Part shown: positions 1-8,089 of the stretch, in pieces
Numbering within the stretch: position 1 is the stretch's first letter
How the letters are laid out: each line of letters opens with the position of its first letter
From: JARRON01 sp037383845
GTDB lineage: Bacteria; Pseudomonadota; Gammaproteobacteria; Steroidobacterales; XN24
Length of the DNA stretch: 64,000 nt
Assembly: GCA_037383845.1 (NCBI GenBank)
Contig: JARRON010000003.1
Span: 1 to 64,000 of the forward strand
Direction of reading: 5' to 3'
Program-made: the position numbers and the translations under genes
The notes under the pieces: model-generated
Database searches by the model: none
The model's input: the letters and a program-made list of their open reading frames with translations, nothing else
What the model was told of the DNA's origin: nothing

Positions 1-737
1 CCGGATCGGGCATCGTTCATCTCTGCGGCGCCGCGGCGGCGCTGGCCGGGGTGCTCCTGCTCGGTGCGCGCAAAGGCAAGTACACTTCCGACGGCCGCAT
101 CACCGCCATTCCGGGCGCCAACCTGCCCCTGGCGACCCTGGGCACCTGGATCCTGTGGATGGGCTGGTTCGGCTTCAACGGCGGCTCTGAGCTGAAAGTT
201 TCCGACGTGGGTGAGGCCAACGCCGTGGCCGCGGTGTTCGTCAACACGAACATGGCCGCCGCCGGCGGCCTGGTAGCCGCGCTGCTCACGGCCCGGCTCA
301 GCTTCGGCAAGGCTGACCTCACCATGGCCCTGAACGGCGCCCTGGCGGGGCTGGTGGCCATCACGGCCGAGCCGCTGACACCCTCGCCCGTCGCCGCCAC
401 GCTGATCGGCGCCGTCGGCGGCATCATCGTGGTCTTCTCGATCGTGGGCCTGGACCGGCTCAAGATCGACGACCCGGTGGGCGCCATCTCCGTCCACGGT
501 ACCGTGGGCATGTGGGGGCTGCTGGCCGTGCCGCTGACCAACGGCGACGCGACCTTCGGTGCCCAGCTTCTGGGACTGGTCACCATCTTCCTCTGGGTGT
601 TCGCCACGAGCTTTATCGTGTGGTTCATCATCAAGGCGGCCCTCGGCATCCGGGTGACCGACGAAGAGGAGTACGAGGGAGTCGACCTGTCCGAATGCGG
701 GCTGGAGGCCTACCCGGAGTTCACCAAGGCGGACTGA
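1..737 (+). CDS. amt: Ammonium transporter Amt, C-terminal part (5' end outside window)
   Basis: Inner-membrane channel that takes up ammonium. The frame is open from base 3 with no start, so the gene begins upstream. The first residues (GSGIVHLCGAA, then GVLLLGARKGKY) are the Amt/Rh family segment following the DFAGG region. Later hydrophobic helices include the conserved ISVHGTVGMWGLLAVPL with the pore-lining histidine. A short cytoplasmic tail carries an acidic stretch (DEEEYEGVDLSECG), where P-II proteins dock in this family. The tail is typical in length, so the 3' end is intact. A strong terminator follows, and glnK/glnB lies 120 bp downstream, the reverse of the usual glnK-amtB order. 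Confidence 0.95.
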   Translation, partial: GSGIVHLCGAAAALAGVLLLGARKGKYTSDGRITAIPGANLPLATLGTWILWMGWFGFNGGSELKVSDVGEANAVAAVFVNTNMAAAGGLVAALLTARLSFGKADLTMALNGALAGLVAITAEPLTPSPVAATLIGAVGGIIVVFSIVGLDRLKIDDPVGAISVHGTVGMWGLLAVPLTNGDATFGAQLLGLVTIFLWVFATSFIVWFIIKAALGIRVTDEEEYEGVDLSECGLEAYPEFTKAD

Positions 738-763
738 TCCGCGAAGGCGTAATCTCGCCAGGC

Positions 764-795
764 GGGGACGGCTCTTCAGGCCGTCCCCGTTTTTT
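764..795 (+). terminator. Rho-independent terminator after amt
   Basis: Perfect 9-bp stem (764-772 with 780-788), 7-nt loop, then a run of six T. It lies 26 bp after the amt stop and before the P-II gene, so the two genes should be transcribed at least partly separately. It is the only canonical intrinsic terminator I found in the window. Confidence 0.93.
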
Positions 796-857
796 ATTGC
801 CCGTGGGAAGAGCCTCCCAGCGATGCTAGACTGCCGGCCAATGACAAGGAGACGCCC

Positions 858-1196
858 ATGAAAATGGTCTGCGCCATCATCAAGCCCTTCAAGCTGGACG
901 ATGTCCGGGAGGCCCTGGCCGACCTCGGAGTCCAGGGCATAACCGTGACAGAGGTCAAGGGATTCGGGCGCCAGAAGGGCCACACTGAGCTGTACCGAGG
1001 TGCTGAATACGTGGTGGACTTCCTGCCGAAGGTGAAGATCGAGCTGGCCATCGGCGACGACTCACTGGACCGGGTCGTCGAGGCCATCTGCAGCACCGCC
1101 CGGACGGGGAAGATCGGAGACGGCAAGATCTTCGTCTATGACCTCGAGAAGGCGGTCCGCATCCGGACCGGCGAGGAGGACGAGAAGGCTCTCTAG
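858..1196 (+). CDS. glnK: Nitrogen regulatory protein P-II (GlnK/GlnB)
   Basis: Small trimeric signal protein that reports nitrogen status through 2-oxoglutarate/ATP binding and uridylylation, and blocks Amt when nitrogen is plentiful. The 112-residue length is exactly that of the family. The N-terminus MKMVCAIIKPFKLDDVREAL, the T-loop with Tyr51 (the uridylylation site), and the B-loop TGKIGDGK at 83-90 are all present. The start is supported by an AAGGAG Shine-Dalgarno at about 845-850. Linkage to amt favours GlnK over GlnB, but sequence alone does not separate the paralogues. No sigma-54 GG-N10-GC element is obvious between the amt terminator and the start. Confidence 0.93.
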   Translation: MKMVCAIIKPFKLDDVREALADLGVQGITVTEVKGFGRQKGHTELYRGAEYVVDFLPKVKIELAIGDDSLDRVVEAICSTARTGKIGDGKIFVYDLEKAVRIRTGEEDEKAL

Positions 1197-1210
1197 GGCC
1201 GGAGGGGACC

Positions 1211-1651
1211 ATGAGGATCGTGATCGCATCGGCGTTGCTCATGCTGGCTCTGGCCGGCACGGTGGGTGCAGGAGAGATCTACAAGGACGTGGACGAGCGG
1301 GGGACGCCCATCTACACGGACAAGCCGCCCCGCCCCGGTGCGAAGCCGCTGGACATCCGTTCCCGGCCCACGGATCCCGCCCAGGTGGCCGCGCAGCGCG
1401 CCCGGCTGATGGGGACCGACGAGGCCGACGCGCCGCCGCCCCCTGAGGACGCGGCACCGGATCCGGAGGCGGAGGCCGCCGCCCGTGCCGAACAGTGCCG
1501 GCTGGCCCGCGAGCGGGCCCAGACCTACGCCAACGCCCAGCGCCTGTACGAGCCGCTGCCTGACGGTGGCCGGCGATACCTCACCGACGAGGAACTGGAC
1601 CGGGCCCGGGACGAGGCCCGGCAGGCAGTCGTCCGCTTCTGCGACGAGTAG
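1211..1651 (+). CDS. DUF4124 domain-containing periplasmic protein
   Basis: 146 residues beginning with a Sec signal peptide (cleavage likely after TVGAG, about residue 21). It continues with the DUF4124 signature EIYKDVDERGTPIYTDKPP, which is widespread in gammaproteobacterial secreted proteins of unknown function. A Pro/Ala/Glu-rich linker (about 74-90) leads to a helical C-terminus with two cysteines (in EQCRLARE and VRFCDE). The gene begins 14 bp after glnK and may be co-transcribed with it. Function unknown. The start at 1211 is preceded by GGAGGGG at about 1201. Confidence 0.8.
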   Translation: MRIVIASALLMLALAGTVGAGEIYKDVDERGTPIYTDKPPRPGAKPLDIRSRPTDPAQVAAQRARLMGTDEADAPPPPEDAAPDPEAEAAARAEQCRLARERAQTYANAQRLYEPLPDGGRRYLTDEELDRARDEARQAVVRFCDE

Positions 1652-1739
1652 TCGCGGGTTCCGACTTTCCCTGTCTCGCGGGCACCGGCCGCCCCGGGCC
1701 CGTGCGTTATACTGCGCGCCCTTTCCGGACGGCGCGACG

Positions 1740-3617
1740 ATGACCGAAGACATCATCGAAGCCAATCGCCGGCTCTACGGCATCGCCCGCTGGAGCGACG
1801 GCTATTTCGACATCAGCGACCAGGGACGCCTCGTGGTCCGGCCGTCCGCAGACGCCCCGGGGATCGACCTGGTGGACCTGGTGCGGCGCGCCAGGCTGGC
1901 GGGCCTGGCCACGCCCATCCTGTTCCGCTTTACGGACATCCTGCGGGACCGGCTGGACCGGCTGCACCGGGCCTTTGCCGATGCCATGGAGGCGGCGGAC
2001 TACACGTCCCGCTACCGCGTCGTTTACCCCATCAAGGTCAACCAGCAGCGCAGCGTCATCGATACCCTCGTCCGCCATGGCGGCCAGCGGGTGGGCATGG
2101 AAAGCGGCAGCAAGCCGGAGCTGATGGCCGTGCTGGGCGTCTCCCCCACGGGCAGCCTGATCGTCTGCAACGGCTACAAGGACCGGGAATACCTCGAAGT
2201 CGCCCTCATCGCCCAGCGCCTTGGCCACGAGGTCTACATCGTCATCGAGAAACTCTCGGAGCTGGACCGGATCATCCAGCTCTCCGGGGAGCTTGGCGTG
2301 GAACCCCGGCTCGGCGTGCGTCTCCGGCTGTCGTCCATCGGCGCCGGCAACTGGCAGGACACCGGAGGAGAGAAATCCAAGTTCGGTCTCACCGCCGGAC
2401 AGCTCCTGACCGTGGCGGAGCGGGCCCGGGACGCCGGCATGGCCCACTGCGTCCACATGCTGCACGTCCACGTCGGCTCCCAGGTGCCGAACCTCCGGGA
2501 CCTGCGACGGGGCCTGACCGAGGCGGCCCGGGTTTATGCCCATCTCAGGGAGGCGGGGCTGGACCTGAACGTCATGGACGTGGGCGGAGGCCTCGGCGTG
2601 GACTACGAGGGCACCCGCTCCCGGAGCGCCAACTCCATCAACTACACGGTGGAGGACTATGCCCGCACCGTCGTCACGGTGCTGGACCAGGTCTGCGAGG
2701 CCGCGGGCCAGCCACGGCCGGAGATCGTTTCCGAGTCCGGCCGGGCGCTCGCGGCACAGCACGCGGTCCTGGTCACCAACGTCATCGACACCGACGTGCC
2801 TTCCGATGCCACGCCCGAGCCGCCCCCGGACGACGCGAGCTCCGAGGTGCGCTCCCTGTGGGGGCAGTTCGAACGCCTGCAGGGGAGCTCGCCGGAAGAG
2901 GTGTACCGGGAGACCCAGCATCTCATGGCCGAGCTTCACCACCGGTATATCTCCGGCGAAATCGACCTGGTGGACCGGGCACTGGGAGAGGCCCTGGCCC
3001 GGGCGCTGATGATGGCCGTGCGCGACCGCCTGCTGGCTTCCGGCAACCCGTCCCGGGCCGTGCTGGACGAGCTCAAGCAGATCACCGCGGACAAGCTGTT
3101 CATCAATCTGTCCGTATTCCAGTCCCTCCCCGACGTCTGGGCCATCGACCAGGTGTTCCCCATCGTCCCGGCCCAGCGCCTGGACGAACCGGTGCAGCGC
3201 CGCTGCGTGCTTCGCGACCTGACCTGCGACTCCGACGGCCGGGTGGACCTCTACGTCGACGGCGAAGGCATCGAGCACAGCCTGCCCGCACACGCCGTGG
3301 ACCCCGACGAGGACTACCTGCTGGCAGTCATGATGGTGGGCGCCTACCAGGAAATCCTGGGGGACCTGCACAACCTGTTCGGGGACACGGGATCCGTGGA
3401 CGTTTATCTCTCGCCTACGGGCGAGCCGGTGCTGGGGGTCCCGCGCAGCGGCGACACCGCCGAGCAGCTGCTGGGCTACGTGCATTTCGCGCCGGACGAG
3501 CTTCGGGCCTGCTATGCATCGAAGATCGCCGCCGCCGGCCTGGACGAAGAGCAGCAGTCCTATTTTCTTCGGACCCTGAACGACAGCCTGTCCGGCTACA
3601 CCTACCTGGAAGACTAG
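1740..3617 (+). CDS. speA: Biosynthetic arginine decarboxylase
   Basis: PLP-dependent fold-III enzyme converting arginine to agmatine, the first step of the agmatine route to putrescine. The 625 residues fit the SpeA family. The PLP lysine is K99 in YPIKVNQQRSV, and further family signatures include GMESGSKPEL, KSKFGL, HVHVGSQ, MDVGGGLGVDYEG and VSESGRALAA. The frame is open further upstream, but MTEDIIEANRRLYGI is the family N-terminus, so 1740 is preferred. A TATACT hexamer at 1708-1713 could be its -10. It is followed 12 bp later by an oxidoreductase gene. No other polyamine genes are adjacent. Confidence 0.95.
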   Translation: MTEDIIEANRRLYGIARWSDGYFDISDQGRLVVRPSADAPGIDLVDLVRRARLAGLATPILFRFTDILRDRLDRLHRAFADAMEAADYTSRYRVVYPIKVNQQRSVIDTLVRHGGQRVGMESGSKPELMAVLGVSPTGSLIVCNGYKDREYLEVALIAQRLGHEVYIVIEKLSELDRIIQLSGELGVEPRLGVRLRLSSIGAGNWQDTGGEKSKFGLTAGQLLTVAERARDAGMAHCVHMLHVHVGSQVPNLRDLRRGLTEAARVYAHLREAGLDLNVMDVGGGLGVDYEGTRSRSANSINYTVEDYARTVVTVLDQVCEAAGQPRPEIVSESGRALAAQHAVLVTNVIDTDVPSDATPEPPPDDASSEVRSLWGQFERLQGSSPEEVYRETQHLMAELHHRYISGEIDLVDRALGEALARALMMAVRDRLLASGNPSRAVLDELKQITADKLFINLSVFQSLPDVWAIDQVFPIVPAQRLDEPVQRRCVLRDLTCDSDGRVDLYVDGEGIEHSLPAHAVDPDEDYLLAVMMVGAYQEILGDLHNLFGDTGSVDVYLSPTGEPVLGVPRSGDTAEQLLGYVHFAPDELRACYASKIAAAGLDEEQQSYFLRTLNDSLSGYTYLED

Positions 3618-3629
3618 AAGGGGATCTGC

Positions 3630-4514
3630 TTGGCGAGCATCAAGACCGGATTTGCAGGCCTGGGCGCCATGGGCGCGCCGATGGCCCGTAACCTGAAGAA
3701 CGCCGGGCTTCTCACGGCAGTCTGGAACCGCAGCCCGGACCGGGCTGCCAGCTTCGCCAGGGAGGCGGACGTGGTCGCCGCCACCGACCCGGCCGTGCTT
3801 GCCCGGCTCTGCGACGTGGTGGTGCTGTGCGTATCCGCGGACGAGGCCGTCCTGTCGGTGGTGGATGCCCTGGCGCCGGGGCTGGCCGCGGGCTCGACGG
3901 TCATCGACTGCTCCACGGTCTCGGCGGATACCGCCCGGGAGGCTGCCCGCCGCCTGGCGAGCGTCGGCGCATCCTTCCTCGACTGCCCGGTGAGCGGGGG
4001 AACCGAGGGGGCCGCAGCCGGCACCCTGTCCATCATGGTGGGAGGCGACGAAGCGGCCATGGAACGCGTTCGGCCGGTGCTGGAAGCCATGGGGCGGAAC
4101 ATCGTGCACATGGGCCCGGTGGGCAGCGGCCAGGCCACCAAGGCGACGAATCAGATCATGGTGGCCGGCATCAACCAGGCGGTCACCGAGGCCCTGGCTT
4201 TCGGCCAGGCCCAGGGCCTGCCGCCGGAGAAGCTCATCGCCGCCCTGGAAAAAGGCGCGGCGGGCAACTGGTTCCTCAGCCACCGGGGCCACACCATGGT
4301 CCGGGGCGAGTATCCACTGGGGTTCAAGGTGGCCCTGCATGCCAAAGATCTGGAGATCTGCAGGACCATGGCGGCGTCCGCCGGCGCGAAGCTCCCCGTG
4401 GTGGAGATGACCCTGCTGCACTACGAGCGGCTCCTTGCCGAAAGCAGCACCGACGAGGACATCTCCGCGCTTTTCCGTCTCAAATCGGATATGTTCGCGG
4501 ACGATCGTTCCTAG
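3630..4514 (+). CDS. 3-hydroxyisobutyrate dehydrogenase family NAD(P)-dependent oxidoreductase
   Basis: 294 residues of the beta-hydroxyacid dehydrogenase family (GarR/MmsB/GLYR type). The N-terminal Rossmann motif is GLGAMGAPMARNL. The substrate-binding DCPVSGGTEGAAAGTLSIMVGG and the catalytic-lysine region GSGQATKATNQIM follow. The TTG at 3630 is chosen because the nucleotide-binding strand starts only a few residues later, and an AAGGGGA Shine-Dalgarno lies just upstream. The first ATG would cut the Rossmann motif. Substrate cannot be assigned: hydroxyisobutyrate, tartronate semialdehyde and succinic semialdehyde reductases all share these motifs. Confidence 0.85.
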   Translation: MASIKTGFAGLGAMGAPMARNLKNAGLLTAVWNRSPDRAASFAREADVVAATDPAVLARLCDVVVLCVSADEAVLSVVDALAPGLAAGSTVIDCSTVSADTAREAARRLASVGASFLDCPVSGGTEGAAAGTLSIMVGGDEAAMERVRPVLEAMGRNIVHMGPVGSGQATKATNQIMVAGINQAVTEALAFGQAQGLPPEKLIAALEKGAAGNWFLSHRGHTMVRGEYPLGFKVALHAKDLEICRTMAASAGAKLPVVEMTLLHYERLLAESSTDEDISALFRLKSDMFADDRS

Positions 4515-4537
4515 GCCCGGAGGTCCCGCTTCCAGCC

Positions 4538-5626
4538 ATGCCGGTGGAGACCAAAGGCACAGGCCGCCGGGAAGACGGACTGTTCCTTCCTGACCTCTGC
4601 ACCCCTTCGGCGGTGCTGGCGGTGGTGCTGATCGCGGAGCTGGTCGCCCTCGTCCTCGCCCTGGCCGCCCATCCCGGGAACACGGCGTTCTGGGACAGCC
4701 TGGCCCGCATTTCCCTGTTTCTCCTCTGGTGCGCGCTGTTGTCCGCGGCGCTGCTGTGCGTGCTTCGCCCGCGCCTCGCGGCCCTGGAAGCCGGCCGCGC
4801 CAGCGCCGCTGCCATGGCGGTGGTGCTTGCCGTCGTCGCCGCCGTGTCCGTGGGCGCCTGGTGGATGGGCCGGTGGTGGGAAGGCCTGCCGCCGCTTCTG
4901 GCCTCGCCCGCCGTCCAGGGCCTTTCCGGCTTCGTCCTCACCAACGTCATCATCGCCGCCATCGTCACAGGCCTGACCCTTCGCTATTTCTGGGTCGCCG
5001 ACCAGTGGCGCCGCAACGTGCAGGCCGAGGCCCGCGCGCGGATCGATGCCCTGCAGGCCCGAATCCGGCCCCACTTCCTGTTCAACAGCATGAATACCAT
5101 CGCCGCCCTCACCCGGGCGGAACCCCGGCTCGCCGAGGAGGCGGTGGAGGACCTGGCGGACCTGTTCCGTGCCTCCCTGGCCGATGCCGGGACCATGCTC
5201 TCCCTTAAGGAAGAGCTGGAACTCTGCCGCGTCTACCAGCGCATCGAGCAGCACCGCCTGGGTGACCGGCTCAGCGTGGACTGGCAGATCAGCGAGCTGC
5301 CGATGCGTGCCCGCGTGCCTGCACTGTCCCTGCAGCCACTGATGGAAAACGCCATCTATCACGGCGTGGAACCGTCCACGGGCGGTGGCACGGTTTCGGT
5401 GGAGGGCCGCTACGACCCGGAGGCCGGCACGATTCATCTCACCGTGGAAAATCCGCTGCCCGCCGGCCGGCCGCCGGGTCAGCGGGAAGGCAACCGCATG
5501 GCCCTGGAGAACCTCCGGCAGCGGTTCGCCCTGGCCTGGGGCGAGCAGGCCGGTGTCAGCGCCTCCGCCGAGGGCGACCGGTACCGGGTGACACTCCACT
5601 TTCCGGCCACGGAGGAGGCGCCGTGA
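4538..5626 (+). CDS. algZ: Sensor histidine kinase, AlgZ/LytS type
   Basis: 362-residue membrane kinase. Four predicted transmembrane helices (about 24-44, 56-76, 90-110, 128-150) precede a His_kinase region with phospho-acceptor His179 in RPHFLFNSMNTIAAL and the ATPase N-box LMENAIYHGVEP. This short-sensor, unorthodox architecture matches AlgZ/FimS. The stop overlaps the start of the response regulator by 4 nt, and the haem genes follow, as in Pseudomonas algZ-algR-hemC. In Pseudomonas the pair controls alginate and type IV pili; the target here is unknown. The start is preceded by GGAGG about 13 nt upstream. Confidence 0.88.
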   Translation: MPVETKGTGRREDGLFLPDLCTPSAVLAVVLIAELVALVLALAAHPGNTAFWDSLARISLFLLWCALLSAALLCVLRPRLAALEAGRASAAAMAVVLAVVAAVSVGAWWMGRWWEGLPPLLASPAVQGLSGFVLTNVIIAAIVTGLTLRYFWVADQWRRNVQAEARARIDALQARIRPHFLFNSMNTIAALTRAEPRLAEEAVEDLADLFRASLADAGTMLSLKEELELCRVYQRIEQHRLGDRLSVDWQISELPMRARVPALSLQPLMENAIYHGVEPSTGGGTVSVEGRYDPEAGTIHLTVENPLPAGRPPGQREGNRMALENLRQRFALAWGEQAGVSASAEGDRYRVTLHFPATEEAP

Positions 5627-6360
5627 GGGTGCTGGTGGTGGACGACGAGGCCCCGGCCCGGGATCGTCTTGCCGGGCTGGTTTCGGACCTGGCCGACCAC
5701 GAGGCCGTGGGCGAGGCCGCCAGCGGCGAGGAGGCGCTTGAACTGGCGCAGCGGCTTCAGCCGGACCTGGTGCTGATGGACATACGGATGCCCGGCATGG
5801 GCGGGCTGGAGGCGGCGCGACACCTGGCGGCCCTGTCCCGGCCCCCGGCAGTGATTTTCGTTACCGCTTACGACACCTTCGCCATGGAAGCCTTCGAGGC
5901 CCAGGCCGTGGGTTACCTCATGAAGCCCGTGCGGCGGGAGCGGCTGGCCCGGGCGCTCCGTCATGCAGCCCGGCCCACCCGTCCCCAGCTGGCCGCCCTG
6001 GCCACGGCGGACCCGGACAGCCGCCCGGTCCGCAGCCGCATTGCCGCCCGCCTTGGCGATGCCCTGCATCTCATCCCGGTGGATACCGTTTACTATTTCC
6101 AGGCAGACCAGAAATACGTCACCGTCCGGCATGCCGGCGGCTCCGACCTGATCGACGAGGCCCTGAAGGACCTGGCGGACGAGTTCCGCGATACGTTTGT
6201 CCGGGTTCACCGCAACGCCCTCGTCGCCCTGGCCCACGTGGAGGCCCTGACGACCGATCCCCAGGGTCGCCTGCAGGTCCGCATACGGGATGTCGACGAG
6301 CTCCTGGGGGTCAGCCGCCGCCACGCCGCAGAGGTCCGAAGGAGGATCCAGAAGACATGA
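5623..6360 (+). CDS. algR: LytTR-family response regulator, AlgR-like
   Basis: 245 residues: a CheY-like receiver with acidic pocket (VVDDE), phospho-acceptor Asp53 in VLMDIRMPGMGG, and the Thr/Lys region FVTAYD..YLMKPV, followed by a C-terminal LytTR DNA-binding domain (about 143-240; DTVYYFQADQKYVTV, FVRVHRNALV). It starts at GTG in a GTGA overlap with the kinase stop, indicating translational coupling. Its own stop overlaps the start of hemC by 4 nt, so all six genes from algZ to hemY look like one transcription unit. LytTR sites are typically imperfect direct repeats; I did not identify one with confidence. Confidence 0.9.
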   Translation: MRVLVVDDEAPARDRLAGLVSDLADHEAVGEAASGEEALELAQRLQPDLVLMDIRMPGMGGLEAARHLAALSRPPAVIFVTAYDTFAMEAFEAQAVGYLMKPVRRERLARALRHAARPTRPQLAALATADPDSRPVRSRIAARLGDALHLIPVDTVYYFQADQKYVTVRHAGGSDLIDEALKDLADEFRDTFVRVHRNALVALAHVEALTTDPQGRLQVRIRDVDELLGVSRRHAAEVRRRIQKT

Positions 6361-7283
6361 AGAACACCCTGAGGATCGCCACCCGGGAGAGCCGCCTGGC
6401 CCTCTGGCAGGCGGAGCACGTGGCCGGGCTGCTCTGCAAGGCTCATCCGGATCTCACCGTGGAGCTGGTACCCATGACCACCCGCGGCGACCAGATACTG
6501 GATACGACCCTGGCCAAAATCGGCGGCAAGGGACTGTTCATCAAGGAGCTGGAAGCCGCCATGCTGGAGGGCAGGGCTGACATCGCGGTCCATTCCATGA
6601 AGGATGTCCCCGCCGAGCTTCCGGAAGGGTTTGCCATCGCCGCCGTGCTGGCGCGGGAGGACCCCCGCGATGCGCTGGTGTCCCCTCGCTGGGCACGACT
6701 GGAGGACATCCCTTCCGGCAGCGTTATCGGGACCTCCAGTCTTCGACGTCAGGCCCAGGTGCGGCATGCTCGCCCGGACCTGAAGGTGGAACCGGTCCGC
6801 GGCAACGTGGAGACGCGGCTGAAGCGGCTGGACGAGGGCCGCTACGAGGCCATTATCCTGGCGGCAGCAGGACTGAAGCGCCTCAAGTTGACCCACCGTA
6901 TCGCGGGCTTACTGCCCGAATCCCTGTCATTGCCTGCAGTGGGACAGGGCGCGGTGGGCGTTGAATGCCTGGCGGAAGACGATGACACCATCGCCCTTCT
7001 TGCCGCTCTGGAGGACGCCGAGACCCGGTCCTGCGTGGATGCCGAGCGGGCCTTCGCCCACGGACTGGAGGCCAGCTGCGAGTCACCCGTCGCGGGCTTC
7101 GCCGTGATCCACGGCCAGACCATGCACCTGCGAGGCGTGGCCGCCTCCTTCGACGGCAGGGCGGTGCTCAGGGGAGAAGTCTCGGGTGATCATGGCAATG
7201 CGGCAGACCTCGGTGGCCAGCTGGCCACGCAGCTGCTCGATCGCGGCGCGGCCCAGCTCCTCCGGGCGGGAGAGACAGGATGA
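6357..7283 (+). CDS. hemC: Hydroxymethylbilane synthase (porphobilinogen deaminase)
   Basis: Polymerises four porphobilinogens into hydroxymethylbilane in haem/sirohaem synthesis. 308 residues with N-terminal LRIATRESRLALWQAEHV, the substrate-binding SSLRRQAQ at 128-135 and RGNVETRL, and the dipyrromethane-cofactor Cys241 in EASCESPVAG. All are present, so the enzyme should be active. ATGA overlap with algR upstream and with hemD downstream. Confidence 0.96.
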   Translation: MKNTLRIATRESRLALWQAEHVAGLLCKAHPDLTVELVPMTTRGDQILDTTLAKIGGKGLFIKELEAAMLEGRADIAVHSMKDVPAELPEGFAIAAVLAREDPRDALVSPRWARLEDIPSGSVIGTSSLRRQAQVRHARPDLKVEPVRGNVETRLKRLDEGRYEAIILAAAGLKRLKLTHRIAGLLPESLSLPAVGQGAVGVECLAEDDDTIALLAALEDAETRSCVDAERAFAHGLEASCESPVAGFAVIHGQTMHLRGVAASFDGRAVLRGEVSGDHGNAADLGGQLATQLLDRGAAQLLRAGETG

Positions 7284-8089
7284 GCGAAGCCGCTGACGGC
7301 CCCCTTTCCGGAACGAGTGTTCTGGTAACCCGGCCCCAGGGGCTCGGGGAGGACCTGGCGAACATCGTCCGGGAGCTCGGCGGGACCGCCGTGACGTTCC
7401 CGGCCATGGCCATCGAACCGGTCAGGCCGGGCATGTCGGTTCTCGCGGAGATGTCCGAGGCGCCGCCGGGCAGCCTGGTGATTTTCGTCAGTCGCAACGC
7501 CGTGGCCTGGGGCGCCCGCTATCTGCCCCAGCCAAGGCCGCGGATCGCCGCCATCGGCCCGTCCACCGCCAGGGCCCTGGGCGAGCTGGGGCTGACGCCG
7601 GATATCCGGCCCGAGGGCTTCACCAGCGAGAACCTGCTGGCCCAGCCCGACCTGTCCCAGCTGTCCGGCGTCCGGGTGTACATCATCCGCGGCGAAGGCG
7701 GCCGGGAAACACTGGCCGAGGGACTTGCCGAGCGAGGCGCCCGGGTCCGCTACCTGGAGGTCTACCGGCGCCGCCCGGCACCCCTGTCCCCGGAGCGGCG
7801 CGAAGAGATCGTGGCGCTCTGGAAGGAGGGCGGCATCGACGTTTACACCGCGACGAGCGTTGAGATTTTCCGGAACCTCGGGGTCATCCTGGGGCCGGAC
7901 GGCGCACCGCTGCTGAGATCAACGCCGCTGGTGACCGCCAGCGAGCGTGTGTTACAAATGGCTGAACGCTCGGACCACGCGGCTGAGCGGCTGCTCGCGG
8001 CGGCGCCTGACGATCGCAGCCTTGCCGACGCCATCGTGCGCTGGCGCGCCAGGGGGGGCGGCCCGCCGGGGCAAACCGGAGCTGAATAA
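7280..8089 (+). CDS. hemD: Uroporphyrinogen-III synthase
   Basis: Cyclises hydroxymethylbilane with inversion of ring D. 269 residues. As usual for HemD the sequence is poorly conserved, but LSGTSVLVTRPQGLGEDLA, the interdomain VIFVSRNAV and IAAIGPSTARAL, and the late DVYTATSVEIFRNL segment are characteristic. Position between hemC and hemX confirms it. The C-terminal 15 or so residues are a Gly/Arg-rich extension. The last base of the stop is the first base of hemX. Confidence 0.92.
   Translation: MSEAADGPLSGTSVLVTRPQGLGEDLANIVRELGGTAVTFPAMAIEPVRPGMSVLAEMSEAPPGSLVIFVSRNAVAWGARYLPQPRPRIAAIGPSTARALGELGLTPDIRPEGFTSENLLAQPDLSQLSGVRVYIIRGEGGRETLAEGLAERGARVRYLEVYRRRPAPLSPERREEIVALWKEGGIDVYTATSVEIFRNLGVILGPDGAPLLRSTPLVTASERVLQMAERSDHAAERLLAAAPDDRSLADAIVRWRARGGGPPGQTGAE

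Noticed and set aside
803..857. Sigma-54 promoter for glnK
   Set aside because: No TGGCAC-N5-TTGCA type element is present; GTGGGA and CAGCG only loosely resemble it.
1707..4421. A 904-codon open frame on the minus strand across speA and the dehydrogenase
   Set aside because: Antisense openness is a by-product of high GC and third-position bias; the translation is Gly/Arg/His-rich, has no domains, and the plus-strand genes are well supported.
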